A DNA stretch of 64,000 nucleotides from Heterocephalus glaber (GCF_000247695.1 NW_004624778.1:12294556-12358555); one strand, 5' to 3'; counted from the first letter of the stretch, positions 22,012 to 35,333 are shown. A program made the numbers and translations. Notes: a model not told the origin generated them from the sequence alone.

Positions 22012-23162
22012 GGGAACTCACTGGAGAAACAGAGCCTTATCCTAATGGTGTAGTGCTAATGGGCTGCCCCAGACATGGTGACATTCAAAGTGGGAGATGC
22101 TCCGTTGAGAGCCAAGTCCTCTCAAGTATCCCTTGGGTCATTCCACTGAGGCCTGTACCTGAGGACCTATAGGTAGCCTCTGCCCTGTGAAATGGGACAC
22201 AGGCATTTAGATCCCATGGTACCTGTGAGCGGTGGCAGGGCACATCTTATTAACTCATTCTCCAGATAGGGCTCAGCAAGGCCAAGTGACCTGCCCAGGC
22301 TGACCTGACATTGTCTGTACTGTCCTTGGATATGTCCTTGGCTGTGAAGCAGAGCCCTCTGTAGTGGGCAGAGCCTGTGGCATGTGGAGGGAGACTGTGC
22401 CAGCCCTCTCCACTCCTCCGTCCACAGTCAGAGCATCCCTGTCACCTGGGTAGCACTTCCTCTGCTTACAGTAGAGCCAGTACCACCAGGAGCAGGCAGG
22501 CGGGCCAGGAGGTGGCAGACACAACTGATACCTCCAGCTTCCTGTCCCTTCCTTCCATAGACCTGAGAGGGAGCTGGCGTTATTTTTATCTGGGGACACT
22601 GCCGTGGGAGGTATTTGTCAGCGTCATCTGGTAAACGCAGTTGAATTATCTGTTGTCCAAGGCACCCCCAAATAAGTAGTGTTAAGCATGCTAAAGCTGT
22701 TCACATTTAAAAATACAATCAGACTGATGACAGATAATTTGTTCATGGTGCTGACATCACAACCTAAGCACAGAGCCATCAGTTCCAGAGCCAGAGCTTT
22801 ATTTTTACCCTCTTGGGTTTTGGGCTCATCACAAATAAGGGCTCATGCCTTTTTGAAAAGCGTAATTCTGTGTCTGTCACCCATGTGGGGAACAGTGGTC
22901 ACGGCCTGTGGATAGATTCAGGAGCAGGTTGTTTACGCTCCATATTGAGCATATGTTGAGTGTAATGAAGTAGCTGCTGGGCATGCTGGTGCATGTCCTG
23001 TGCAACCCTCAGTTTCAGGGGTGCAACCTTCAGTTTCAGGGGTGCCCCCCACGGGCATTCCATGGTAGTCCCCCCCAGGTGCTGCCCAACATTTCTCAAG
23101 TACCTCTGAGTCTTTCTGTATCCAAAGAAGTTGTCTCATGCATAAGTCAGCAGTGTGTGTCT
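22012..23162. other. Intronic sequence; short 21-bp direct repeat
   Basis: TGCAACC.TCAGTTTCAGGGG occurs at 23001-23021 and again at 23022-23042 with one mismatch. 22245-22330 is weakly MIR-like in reverse. No gene recognised. Confidence 0.5.
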
Positions 23163-23360
23163 TAGTCTGTTTTCTGTTATTATAACAAAATACCGTAGAC
23201 TGAGTAATTTATGAAAAAAATCATTTCACTCATAATTCTGAAAGGTGGCAGTTCAAGATCAAGTGACAGCATCTTGCAAGGGCCTCACACTCCATCACAA
23301 CATGGCAGAAGTAGATGTGGCAATCAGACTTGAATGTGACTGTCAGAGGGGACAAACCAC
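23163..23360 (-). mobile_element. MaLR-type LTR fragment (MST/MLT1-like)
   Basis: TATTATAACAAAATACCGTAGACTGAGTAATTTAT is the reverse of the MaLR LTR 3' end. CTCATAATTCTGAAAGG and GTTCAAGATCAAG continue it. The left boundary lies near CTTAGTCTG at 23160. The 5' part of the LTR has decayed or is missing. Confidence 0.75.
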
Positions 23361-23839
23361 ATTCAGTGTGCAAGGCTGTCTCTGCAGGCAGTGCTTCTCA
23401 GCCCAGGTGATTGTACCCCCAGTGGACGCTGGCCAATGGCTGGAGGTATTTTTGGTTTCCACACTGGGGCTGAGGGCAAGGGCTCTCACTGGCACTGAGT
23501 CAGTAGAAACCTCCAAGGCACCAGGTAGCCTCCTACAGGAAAGAAGGATTTGGCCCCTAGTCTCAGTAGTGCCAAGTTGGGGGCAAGCCTGCCATAATCA
23601 TGAAGCAGATGGAGCCTCTCACACCACCCAGCATGTGACCTGACAGGAGGTGCCTGGGTTGGAAGGCTGCAAGTAGAGAAGGTGAACGGTGCCAACCAGC
23701 AGTCTTAGCTCACGTGGATCGCTTCACAAAGCATCTATTGAGCCATTTACCTTATGCTAAGCCAGGACCAAGCTAGATTTTAAGGGGCTAATAAGCAAGG
23801 TGCAGCCTCTGCCCATAAAAGGGAACCACCCACTTCATT
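23361..23839. other. Intronic sequence, nothing recognised
   Basis: Could include the decayed remainder of the neighbouring LTR. No clear match. Confidence 0.4.
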
Positions 23840-24005
23840 CCCAAGGTGATTTAATATCTGCATTCAGTCTTTACAACATATTATAGGCCTCATGGGACGA
23901 GTATAATCAGCCCCATTTTGTAACCAACCAGACTGAGGCCCAGACAGGTAACTTGCCCAAGGTCACAAATCTCCAAAATGACAGATCTCCAGGTCTTTCC
24001 ACTAG
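23840..24005 (-). mobile_element. MIR SINE, inverted
   Basis: AATCAGCCCCATTTTGTAACC, ACTGAGGCCCAGACAGGTAACTTGCCCAAGGTCAC and CTTTCCACTAGAGC are the reverse MIR core. Confidence 0.8.
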
Positions 24006-27000
24006 AGCATTTCTTAAGAAGAATGGCAACTCCCTTTCCAATTGCAGTGCTCCCTCCTCTCCTGGATCATATTGGTGAAAACTCAATCTTTTCTTCCATA
24101 CACCTTAATATTAGTAGAAACTTGAATAAGAACAGAATGAATGACTCATCTTAGGAGCCACTCTCTTCCCTAAGGAGCTTCTGTTACAGCCCAACACCAG
24201 AATTATCTCTTTTTGACACCTTCACTGATGTTTTACCAAAGCCAGACACAGATCTAACAGGAACTCAGCCACTAGTATAGGGACCAGAAGAACACCTCTC
24301 TCTCTCTCTGGTCCCCAACATTTCCTCCCTGGGACAGTCATGGCCCCAGCCCCCCACCCCGCCCCGCCTTCTTTTAATTAGTTAACTCATCCAACATACG
24401 CTGAGGGCCTGGAGTGTCCAAGAGGCTGGGTGTATATAGGTAAAACAGTCACAGTGCCTCTGCCCATGTGGAGCTTGCAATTCACGTGGGCAAGGTAGCC
24501 ACTGAGCACACAGAGCAACAGGTGTGTGGTTTCAGACTGTGCTGTGTGCTGTGTAGCATAATGAACAAGATATAGTGACAGAGAGTAACAAGAGATGAAG
24601 ATCTGCTTAGAAAAGACCAAGGCTGTGGGAGGAGACAGTAGGCTGAGGATGAATATGTGAACTGGTTCCTCATGGGCCAGAGGAACATGAGTCCTGGTTA
24701 GAGCAGCTTGATGGGATAAGAAAGGGGCACCTCAGTATCCATGGAAACGAGATGTATTTTTATTGCCCAACTTACCAGTATCTCACAATAGCACACCTAT
24801 CATCAAAAAATGTCTTGAAGGCCTCCCCTCAAATCAATTCAACAAGAATTCCCAAATCGCTGCTATGTACCCAGCTCTGCTCTGCTAGATACATGAGAGA
24901 AGGATAGAGGAGTAAAACATACAAGAGGATTACAGTCTAGCCAAAGAAATAAAATATGCATGCAAAAAATGAGTGCTAGCCAGAATGTCAATGCCCAGTG
25001 GGGGTCTGCTCAGCCCTGGCTCATATCTCTTCCATCCACCATGAGTCACCTATGTTAGTAATCACCTACTGTTCTCCCTCCTCTCTGCGGAGACCTCCCC
25101 TCTGCCCAGGAGTGAGAGATAGCTAGGCTGTGCTATCCCCGCTGGCAGGATGGCTTCCATACACCCCTGTGTCCTTGGGCCCCGGCTTGGGAAGCCTGGA
25201 GAAGCAGGAAACAGACATTGGTGAGTTCTTCCTTGGTCGGGCGGTGTTCATGCTCCGTGTTTGGCCCTGTTACTCTCCTATATGGAGCCTGTGAGATAAG
25301 GAGTTTTAGGGTTTGCTGCCTCATACTAAATGGTGCAAGTTAAATGGTCTGGTGGGAGTGAGACCAAGTAGCCATTATCTGACTTTCAAGCTCACCATAC
25401 CTATCTTGACACACCAGTGGTTTTCATGCATTTTTAGCAGCAGAATTATTCTTCCAAGCTCAATCTCAAGTTTATCCTTGGCCCTGTGAAAGATTGAGCC
25501 CTCTGCCTGGGTCTGGGAGCTCTGAGTCTGCCCACCTAATCGTCCCTCACCCATGTCCACTGGTGGCTCAAGGCTACCTGGTAGCCAAATGAGGAGCCCA
25601 TCTGGTCTGGGAACTAGAGCTGACAGCTTATCATGGGAGCCTGAACATTTCTTTCAGGCCACCCTCACCTCTGCTGGGATAGACAGAACAGATGTCACCA
25701 TGTCCAGGTGGGCAGGACCCAACAGAAGGGTTATTTGTATTCAACAGAGGTGGCTTCTCAGATACAGCCTATGCAAACAGTGTCTATCCGGCAGCGGCAT
25801 CCTTGTCTCTGTCATCATCCAGCTTCCAGAGGCAGGGCACAAGCCAGTATCTCCAGTTCAATGATGTACATGTTGGCCTCCCAAGCCCACTGGACTTTGT
25901 GTCCATCCCAGCTGTCCCTGTGTTCCACACCCATGCCTGTTGCTTAACTGTCCCCCAAGAAACATTTTGGGATATGGCTCAGTAAAAGATGTGCACATTC
26001 CCATTACAACTTCCTCCAGGTATAATGCCCCATAAATGCTAGCATGACTTTTGAAGGCTTCATCTGTAGCTAAGGTCAAAGCCATGAGTGGATTTAGGCT
26101 TCAAGCTGAGTCATTCTGGAACCCCCAAGTATAGATCAAATCTTTTTGTGAGTATTTCAAGGGGTTTTCTCAAATTCTATAAATAGTTTAATAATGCCTG
26201 CATGATCATCTATTTTTAACATCAGCCTTCTGGAGAATTTCAGCAGTAATTGGGCTGCTCATTGAATGTAGGATTCCTAAAGCCGTTCAGTTTCCAACAG
26301 CTTCCAGAGCATGGCCTGTGAGCCTGGCCCAGAAGTGGGATCCCAGAGAGCAATTCCTCCTCAACTTGGGGGACTGACTTTGTTGTAGAACTTGATGCAT
26401 GAAGAACTTGAAGAGCAAACTCTAGGAAGCTCCAAACAGCCGGAGAAGCTGGATTCTGCCCCCAGCTTGCACATCCTCACAGAGAACGCCATGGAAGGAC
26501 AGCTGTCAGCTGTTACCCTCCCATCTCTCCCACTGCAGAATGTGGACATGGCACCTCTTCACTGAGTAGGGAGGATCTAGCACCCCTCTGCCTCATTAAA
26601 TGATGCCAGTTAAATGGTCTCTTTCTAACTTACAGATGGGGATCTAGGGGAAAGATCGATTGCCCCGAGTGTCACACTCTGACTTTCTGTCTTTCAAATG
26701 GGGACACAGAGGCACACGCAGCAGTTAGCTAGCCTTATTGCCTTTATTTTGCAAGTGGCCTGTCCTCAGGCTGAGGCCCTGGTGAGCACCCTCTCCACAT
26801 CCCCACAGAGAGCTCTGTAATGGCTGAGACTCACCTGTGCTGGGCCAGGCCTGGGGAATACCTGTCTCTAAGCCCTTGGCCACTCTCCTAGCAAAGTGGC
26901 AGGCAGCACTCCTGTTTCTACAGAGACAACAGCCTGGCCCTCTTCTGAGGTTCTGGAGAGAAGAGCAGGGCCGAGGCAGGTGACCATCATGTTTGTGTGA

Positions 27001-27829
27001 GGGTCTTTTCCGACAGGACACCTCACAGGGGTAGAAAAAGCACAGGCACAGAATCAGAGACCAGGGTAGCAGCCCTGCCAACCTCAGAAGGTGGCCAGAC
27101 CAAGGTAGCTGGTCCCCAGTGAGATACTGTGTAACTGTGGGAAGGGCACTATGTGAATGTGTGGTGGGAGAGCGACACTGACATCAGGCAGGCAGCAGAT
27201 AAGACAAGGCTGCTGGCGGGGGGGGGGGGGAGGGGGTGATTCTCTAGGGCTGTCCTCAGGTCTGTATATCTATCTTTCACCCTAGCACTGGCTAGTTGCA
27301 CCTGTGTCTTTCCTGAAGCCAAGTCTGGTGACACCTTGAAGTGAGGACTTCCTGCTCATCCACAGAATTCCTCAACTGTCAGACAGTCCAGCCCTGTCTT
27401 TCTGCACCACCGATAGGAAAACTTCCAGCCCTTCTGAGGGCTTCTCAAGGCCACAGCCACACAGGCACTGGATCCCCTTGCCTGAGAATGAGGCTTCACA
27501 CCTGCATAAGTGTGAGACAGAATTCCCACTGAATCAGCCCAACTTCTCGGCTTCTCCCACTGCACCCCAGCGCCGCTCCCCCACCCTCCTACGGATCAGC
27601 AAGGCTGAGCTTACCTGACCTGATTTTGCCAGCAGAAATAGTCTGGGTGCTCACAGCCTGGGAAGCTTGGGAAATGTCCCCAGAATGATCTAGCTTGAAC
27701 TGGAAGTGCCTGATGGCAGTTCCCAGCTACAGTGTGTGCCCTTTACCTGGAGCCAAGTGCCAGGAAGAAAGCACCCCCTGCCCAGTGTCATAAGCCATCA
27801 ATCACAGAAAATGTCTCTAGTATTTTTTT
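24006..27829. other. Long intronic stretch, old repeat traces, no gene
   Basis: 24375-24500 and 24835-24960 resemble an old mammalian repeat (CATGTGGAGCTTGCAATTCA; AATTCAACAAGAATTCCC). 26130-26280 is AT-rich, non-repetitive and carries MEF2-like sites. A run of about 13 G lies at 27218-27230. No exon recognised in either strand. Confidence 0.45.
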
Positions 27830-27930
27830 GTTATTTTCTGTTGGTGTTTTTTTTTTGTTACCCGGGATCGAACTTGGGTCCTTGTACTTGCAAGGCAGGC
27901 GGTGGAACCACTGAGCTAAATCCCTGGCCC
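27830..27930 (-). mobile_element. ID-type SINE (GGACC group)
   Basis: T-tail, GTTACCCGGGATCGAACTTGGGTCC, GGTGGAACCACTGAGCTAAATCCC. TCTAGTA.TTTTTT flanks both sides (from about 27816 and from 27931) as a probable target duplication. Confidence 0.9.
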
Positions 27931-30316
27931 TCTAGTAGTTTTTTTAATTAATAGTAGTTAAAGGACCAGCACTTGAGGCATAATATTCATGTCTGTTGAT
28001 TAGAGCAGATTCAAGATCATCCTTATATTGCTCTCTGACTTCAGTCCTTTGGGTGGGACAGAAAGGGCAGCCATTACGCCAGCAACTAGGAAATTTGGTA
28101 TGGTTCTCAGGAGAGTTTTGGGCACCAGTGACAGCCACCTGGTGGTCCCAGGTGAGTCTCTGCTACAGTGGGCACCTGTTATCTCTTGGTCTAGGGGTCT
28201 ACAAGACCCACCTGCCCCAATAACAGAATGGTCACATGACTGGGCTTGGCCAAACTGGAAACCCCATCTTCTGTGAGCCACAGTGCTTCCCTGAGATCTG
28301 AAGTTTGGACACTAGGAGAGCAGGGATGGCTTCCTTTTGGCTTACTCACTCATGAGCCTTTATGACAGACAAAGAGCTGCTGACAGCCATCTTTGCCAGG
28401 GCAAAAGGAGACTCTTTCTGTGGCAGAAGAGAAAGGAGATCAACATATAAATCAAAGCCCAGACAGGCAGAGGCAGAAAGAGGGAGGACCAGCCGTGGCA
28501 TCATTGTTTCAGCCCTGTGAACCCTGTGGCTATGTCCTTGGGCCCTCCATCACGTAAACCAGTTCAGGCTCTGGGTGCCTAAGCTAGTTGGAGAATGTTT
28601 CTATTACTGGCAATCAAGAATCCTAAGTGTCTGGAGACAGACCAGACTGAGGCATTGAAGTGACCAGGAATTGGCATTGGGTTGTGAGTGTCTGGATCAT
28701 GGGGCAGAAAGGTCAGGCATATTTGGGGAAAGGTCTGAGCCTCCAGTGAGAAAGGACATGCCCAAACCCAGGCAGTGGCTCAGAGCCCAGCAGACATCAG
28801 AACTCAAGGCAAGCAACCAGTCCCAGAGCAGAAGCCGCTGTCCCATGCCCATATGGTCCTCTGGGACACCCTTTCTCCCAGATACAGTGAGGAGCAACAG
28901 GTGAGAGCCAGAATCCAGGCTGCACCTGGTAATCTGAAGGTCAGATTTAGAGTCAAGGTGAAATAGAGTTCCCAAGGCCAGGCCTCAGCCCAGCAGGACT
29001 GAACCAAGACTGGTATCACAGCCAGAAGGGGACTGTGATAACCAGTTGTGAGTGCACAACAGCAGACACGTCCCTTGGCTGCCAGAAGGAGGGGGCAGCC
29101 AGGTCTTGCACAGGCCTTAGCGGACAGAGTGATTCAGGAGACAACTGCCAGGAGGTCTCTCTGCTACTTGTTAAACACCTACTGTGCACCAGATACATTG
29201 CACGTGATGCCATGAAGCCAGCGAGGTCTGCCCAACTGGTCAGATCTGATGCCAAGTCATGGGCAGTCCTCCCCATGCTGCCCTGACTGATGTATGAGAG
29301 GCAGGACCCTCGCCAGATTTCACTTTCTCCCTTCCTTTTCCCCTCCTGACCCCACACACTGCAGGAAGCACAGCCCCCAGCCCCAGCCCGCCCTCCTCTG
29401 CTCTGAAGCTCCTTTCCCCTCCTGCACGGCCCTGGAATCCATCATTCCATCATGCAGGAGGAGGCTTCACTGTGTGGATTAGTTCTTTTTGGTCTCAAAT
29501 CACAGAAACCAACTTCCAAGTGGCTTTACTTCCCTGAATCCTTTTTCATGAGGATTCTGTGCTGTTTCGTGGGGCCCAAAAGTCCCAGGAAAGGATAGAT
29601 ATGGAACACTCAGGGTCCTCTCCAAGAATAGGAGTGACCTGATATGATAGTGTCCATGGGTCCCATGCTCCAGGCAGCTTGGTTTGGGCAGTCCTCTCCC
29701 CTACCTCCCCACTGGTGCCAACAATGCCAAGAAAGGGCTGTGCTGCCAACTTTGAGGAGAAGGATCCTAAGCTCCTCCAGAATGATAATGACTCAGGTGG
29801 GACAGGAACCTTGCAGGAACTAACCAGGGCCACTTCCTAACCACTGAGGCAGCCAGCAGGCCCTGGACAGGGTAAGAGAGACAGGAATAAGGAGACACTG
29901 TGGAGTTGGAGGGAGTGAGGGAGAGCATCTGTAGATGGAAATCACATGGCCATGGCATGCAGCCCAGAGAGGACAGTATGACAGGGCACGACTCAAGACT
30001 GGGAAGGAGCTACATTTAAACCACAAGAGACCCCCCCACTATACCACCCAAGGGCAGCTCTGTGGAATGGTGTGGCTGTACTCGAAGCAACCCTGAGAAG
30101 GGACCAAAAAAGTCCCAGATAAGCCAAGGACTCAATCTGTGGCAAAAATGTTACCCACGGAAGTGAGACATGCTGTGAGACTGTCCTGGAGCAGGGACCA
30201 GGGCTAGCACACAGATGGTGAAGAAGCTATCTGGGAAGTGGAATAACAGTCACAAATAAAAGGTGTATTGGCCACATAATCTCTACTCTTATGCCTTACA
30301 TTTAAAAAGAAGGGCA
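27931..30316. other. Intronic sequence, no recognised gene
   Basis: Unique-looking DNA. Open frames of about 60-113 codons on both strands have no domain or splice support. 29160-29190 (TTAAACACCTACTGTGCACC) is a short old-repeat trace. Confidence 0.45.
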
Positions 30317-30404
30317 GGGGCCAGGGATTTAGCTCAGTGGTTTCGCCACCTGATGCGCAAGCGCAAGGACCAGAGTTCGATCCCCAGTACCAAAAAAAAA
30401 AAAA
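30317..30404 (+). mobile_element. ID-type SINE (GGACC group)
   Basis: GATTTAGCTCAGTGG, TGCGCAAGCGCAAGGACC, AGAGTTCGATCCCCAGTACC and an A-tail. Box B is intact. Preceded by AAGAAGGGCAGG, which recurs after its tail. Confidence 0.93.
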
Positions 30405-30420
30405 GAAGAAGAAGGGCAAG

Positions 30421-30530
30421 GGTGGGGGATTTAGCTCAGTGGCACTATGCCTGCCTTGCAAGTGCAAGGTCCTGAGTTCAATCCCTGGTACTAGAAAAAA
30501 AAAATAAAAAGAAAAAAGAAGGTCATCAGC
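30421..30530 (+). mobile_element. ID-type SINE (GGTCC group), inserted at the tail of the previous copy
   Basis: GGGGGATTTAGCTCAGTGG, CTTGCAAGTGCAAGGTCC, GAGTTCAATCCCTGGTAC and an A-rich tail. AAGAAGG-type words lie before, between and after the two IDs, consistent with sequential insertion. Confidence 0.92.
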
Positions 30531-32039
30531 AGCCTGGGTCTCTTAGAGAAGAGTTGTCTGATCTTTTGTCATGTAATATGCATCCAGTCCTCACATTCAC
30601 TGAGCACCTACAGTGAGCCAGGTCCCCTTCTAGGACAGGGAATGGACAAGACAGACAAGATTCCTGCCCTTATGAAACTGTTCCTCTCCAAGAGTCAGAT
30701 CGTCAATAAATACAGTATCCAATGTCAAGCGATTAGGGTTAGGAGGGAAATAGGGAGGAGGCAGGGGGATTGCTATTATATAAAGAGGTACGGAGTGGGG
30801 GCTTTAAGGTATTATTTGATCAGAACCCTAAAGAAAGAGAAAATTTAAGCCAAATAAACAAAAAAGCCTCTTTGATTTGAAAATTACTGTCTTGTTTCTA
30901 ATATTAAGAATTCTATCAAATGCTTCTTTTAAGCTCCCCCAACCAGTTGTCTAGAAGAATGCCTGGGATCCATTGCTGCAGGGCTGGCTTCTCTCACATC
31001 CATCCCATCTTCTCAAGGAAAAAGAAGCTTCCTGCCAGCAGTAACTAAAAGTACACTTTTTCTTCCACCACCCTACCACTGCAGAAGGGGTGGGGGGCAG
31101 CAACAGCAGCCTCCTTTCTGGACAGGAACAAACTAGAGTCACTGGGGAGGTTGAGTTTGGATGGGCAAATTTCCCTTGGTCACTTGTTTTAAAAGAGAGA
31201 GAACAGAATGATGGTGAGTTTGCAGGGACTGGGGTGGGGGAGCTGCCCATCGACCTCAGGAAGTGTAAAAATACACTGTGGTCCTTGTACCTCGGCCCCT
31301 CCCCCGTCTCAGCAGCAGCATCTCCCTGCTGTGGCTGCCCGCTGCCCGCAGGGTTAGTGGGGGTGGGGGTGTTTTTCCCCCTCTGCCTGTACACAGCTGT
31401 TTTTGGCTTGGCCACAGGGCTCCACCATGCCAGAGTTCATGTGGTTATCCAGAGCGGGAAGAATTTCCCAGAATGCTTTGAGAAACCTGAGACACTGAAT
31501 GGCTTTCACGGCTTATTGATGTGGCCGGTGCAGGAAATAGCAGTACGTCAATAAATAGTTTTAGGCAGGAAACGAGGCTTAAATGGTAGCCTTAAAGTTT
31601 GGGGGAAAAGCACTAGGGGTTACTAGGAGAGAGCCTGCCAGTCAGATGAGAGTCTAGAGCCAAATACCAGACTTTGAAATGGCTGCCACCAATGTGAGGC
31701 CCCTTGCTGCTCTTGGATGCTAGAGACTGAGGTGGGGGGCAGAGCAGGAGACCCAGGGACTGGCTAGTTTCAGCTGGCAGAAAAGGGCTCCTTGTTCAGA
31801 AGAAAAGTTGGCAACCTCTAACACATGTATCAAGAGGAGACATGTAGACTGGCTATGGTGGCCTCCAGGCCAGGCATGTTCACACCCCATCTCCCCACCC
31901 TTCTGGGGCATATCGCTGCTAGCTGCCAAGTCACCTCGGAGACTTCCACTGTCCTACTCAAAAAAGAAAAAATGCAGGGAAAGGGGTCACAGTGCTCCAT
32001 AACTGTTTTTCTGATTATAAAAAAGAAAAGGTTACATTA
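30531..32039. other. Intronic sequence; old-repeat trace and a possible conserved block
   Basis: 30595-30720 resembles an old mammalian repeat (GAGCACCTACAGTGAGCC). 31420-31590 is a non-repetitive block with GTTATCCAGAG and CAATAAATAG words that looks more ordered than its surroundings. No exon found. Confidence 0.4.
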
Positions 32040-34253
32040 AATTAGGGATCTAAAAAAAAATTAAAGAATAAAAGTCATCCATAACTGTACTGTTGAGAAA
32101 CAACTACTGTTACTAGTGTTAAACACTTAGAATATTTTTTTGATATTTGTTTTCTTTTTTTAAAAAAACCTTATTCATAGATGAAATTATATAACATATA
32201 ATTTTGGCTTGGCTTTTTTTCATTTAATATTATTTAAATATTTTCTCAGGCTACTATAATCTTTTCATAAACATAAGTTTCAATGAATGCATGAATCCTA
32301 TTTACTTAATCATTTCCCTACTTTTGGATGCTTAGATTGTTGAATTTTTATTTGCATTATACTTATTTTTCTTATTACTTTTAATTATTTCTTTTTAATA
32401 ATTACCCAAGGTGCAAGACTAAACAGTAAGAGCACTTTTAAGGCTTACAGATTTTTCAGAAAAGCAATACAATGCACACTGCCCATATATGAGAATACCC
32501 ATCTCACTGCATCCTCACCAGCATTGACAATTACTATTTTTCTAAGTTTTACTGATGTAATAGATGGAAAAAGATATTTCCATTCATTTAATTGCCACTG
32601 TTATTTAATTTGCTTCCACATATTGAGATTTTTATGTAAGTTCATCTTTTAATGCCCTTTCCCTATTTATCCGTGAAGGATTTAGTACTTTTATTACAAA
32701 TTTGAACACACTATTTGTATATTAAGAGCATTACCCTTTGTCACATTTATTGCAAATCTTTCCCCAGCTTATCGATTGCCTCTGAAGTGTGTTTTTAATA
32801 TTTTGATGGATTCCTTTCATTTTAATGTAGAAAGCTCTTTTCCATCCAGGAATCTGATAAATACTCAATTTCATCTTTTTCAAGTTTTTTTGGTTTGTCT
32901 TTCTGGAAAGAAAATGTACCTCTTTATTCCATCTGGAATTCATTTTAGGTCCTAGTATGAAGTGAAACTGTAAATTATTTTCCTTCAGATATTAGACAGC
33001 TGTCCCTGCAATGTTGCTTGAGTGAATAATGCTTTCTTTGCTACTGATTTGTGGTCCTTCTGGGATCATGGGATAAACCCTTATGGATGCCAAATTTATT
33101 TCTGGCTATCTGATCTAGGTGCCCATGCTGTCAGTCCTATGGCCTTTTAATTAATTATTAAAGCTTTAGAATAGGTTAAAAGTAGGGTAACTCTCTTCAG
33201 TTGTGTTTTGTTTTGATTTTAGCTACTTCCCCTGTTATTCTTTAAATTACATATAGGATCTTCTGTTTTTCAAGTCTGGAGTACAAATGTGCATTAAAAC
33301 AATGCAGGGAGAATTACCATCTTTACCATGCTGCCTCACCATTAGGAATATTATATATTTCTTCAGTTGTTTGCAACATTTTCTTAAATCCTTCAGCTTA
33401 GTTTTGCAGTTTTCTTCATGGAAACCTTGCACAGCTTTTAATAATGCCATTTTACTTTATTACTTACAAATGGGCTTTTGTATACTAAATTATCTCACTG
33501 GTAAATCTTGTCATAAAAGAAAGTTGGTGATTTTTGTATACTAATTTTGAATATATATTCTTATTAGTTGTTACTAAATTCTTATTAACTCTAATCTTTA
33601 TTAGAGGGTTCTCTGGGGTTTGTCATACATATAATCTAATAATTTTTTCTCCTCCCTTTCACGGGTCATGGGTATTGCTGCTGTTTTTTAATCTGGAGTA
33701 TTGATGTAATATATTACATTCATAGATCTCCTGATACTAAATCATCCTTGCCTCCCTGGGATAAAATCTACTTGGTTATAATGGATCTATTTGCTAATAT
33801 TTCATTTAAGATTTTCACATCTTTTCACATTAGAGAAATTAGCCTATAGACTTCCTTCTGTGGAATTTACTATCATTATGAGATTTGAGTGATAGGGAAC
33901 TGGCTGGAAAGATTTTATTTTCCTGTGTTCTGGGCAGTTTCCAAAGGAAAGCAGTGACTTAATTTTTGAAAGTATGAATGAATTTACCTATAAAAGTCAT
34001 AAGTTTAGATAACTCCTTATAAAAGTGTAACCCTCGTAACTTCTTATTTTATGGTTTTGTTTTATGTTGTTTTGTTTTGGTCTATTCTGGCTTAATCTGT
34101 TTTTTAAGTAAAGCTTGGTGATATTATTTTCTGTAAAATTGCCCATTTCATCAGTATTTTTCAAATCAACAGTTATAATTACTATCATATTTTTATTACT
34201 TTATCTCCTCCATATTTGCTTCACATTTAATTTAATTTCATTGCTTCTTTCTT

Positions 34254-34344
34254 TTTTTTTTTTTTTTTTTGGTACCAGGGATCAAACTCGGGTCCCTGCG
34301 CTTGCAGAGCAGGTGGTGGAACCACTGAGCTAAATCCCCAGTCC
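34254..34344 (-). mobile_element. ID-type SINE (GGACC group) with 16-bp target duplication
   Basis: T-tail, GGTACCAGGGATCAAACTCG, GGAACCACTGAGCTAAATCC. Flanks TCATTGCTTCTTTCTT (34238-34253) and TCATTACTTCTTTCTT (34345-34360) differ at one base. Confidence 0.93.
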
Positions 34345-34602
34345 TCATTACTTCTTTCTTAACTCTATATGTAACTTCCTTTCTTTGTGTTCTAATTAAT
34401 TTCTAACTTTATTTGTGTTATGTCCTTTCCTATGTTTCTTTAGTTGCTAGCGAGTTTCTAAATTTGAGTTGAATGTTTGAAGTAATACTGTCTGATAGAA
34501 ATATAATGTGGTCCACATATGTAATTTTAAATTTAATATATTTTACTTAACTCATTGCATTCACAATTTTAATATGTACTCAACCTTTTTAAAATATGAG
34601 AC

Positions 34603-34699
34603 AAGGGCTGGGGATTTAGCTCAGTGGTTTCGCCACCTGCTGCTCAAGTGCAAGGACCCAAGTTTGATCCCTGGTACCAAAAAAAAACAACCCTACCTC
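34603..34699 (+). mobile_element. ID-type SINE (GGACC group)
   Basis: GGGCTGGGGATTTAGCTCAG, TGCTCAAGTGCAAGGACC, TTTGATCCCTGGTACC and an A-tail. TAAAATATGAGA occurs at 34590-34601 and 34700-34711. Confidence 0.93.
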
Positions 34700-34738
34700 T
34701 AAAATATGAGATATTTACACTACTGTTTTCATACTCTC

Positions 34739-34830
34739 CTTTTTTTTTTTTTTTTTGGTACTGGGGATCGAACTCAGGTCCTTGCACTTGCGCAGGAGGC
34801 AGTGAAACCACTGAGCTAAATCCCCAGCCC
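34739..34830 (-). mobile_element. ID-type SINE (GGACC group), perfect target duplication
   Basis: T-tail, GGTACTGGGGATCGAACTCAG, AAACCACTGAGCTAAATCC. TGTTTTCATACTCTC is repeated exactly at 34724-34738 and 34831-34845. It lies about 50 bp from the oppositely oriented copy at 34603. Confidence 0.95.
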
Positions 34831-35333
34831 TGTTTTCATACTCTCTTTGAAAACCATTATCTCTTACATTTATAGCACATGGAAGTTTTGATTGCCATGT
34901 TTTAACATGTTCCTGTGGGCTTGAACCACCAGTGCTGCATGCGTGACTGGCCTGTGCCAGCCAGTGGAACACTCATGCATGTACCACTATGGTTCAGAGC
35001 TCCAGGCAGCAAGATATACAAATTATAGCCCTGTTGTGAACATGTCACACACTTACGAGTCATATATATCTAGTAGCTATCATATCAGGCAACATAGTAT
35101 ATGTTACATACTTTCTTCCTTTATTTAATAGACAAAATAATTAACTATAAATTGACCTTTCATTATAGCTTTGACCACATCCCACAAGTTTTTGCAGCTG
35201 TTTATTTCCTAAATAACCTGTTGTGTATTTAATTACTGGTAATCTTTCTTTAAGAGAATAACTTTTAAATAGCTAAGTAATTGGTTATTTTTAATTGTCA
35301 ACTTTTGGCCCCAGTATGTAATTTGTGCAATTT

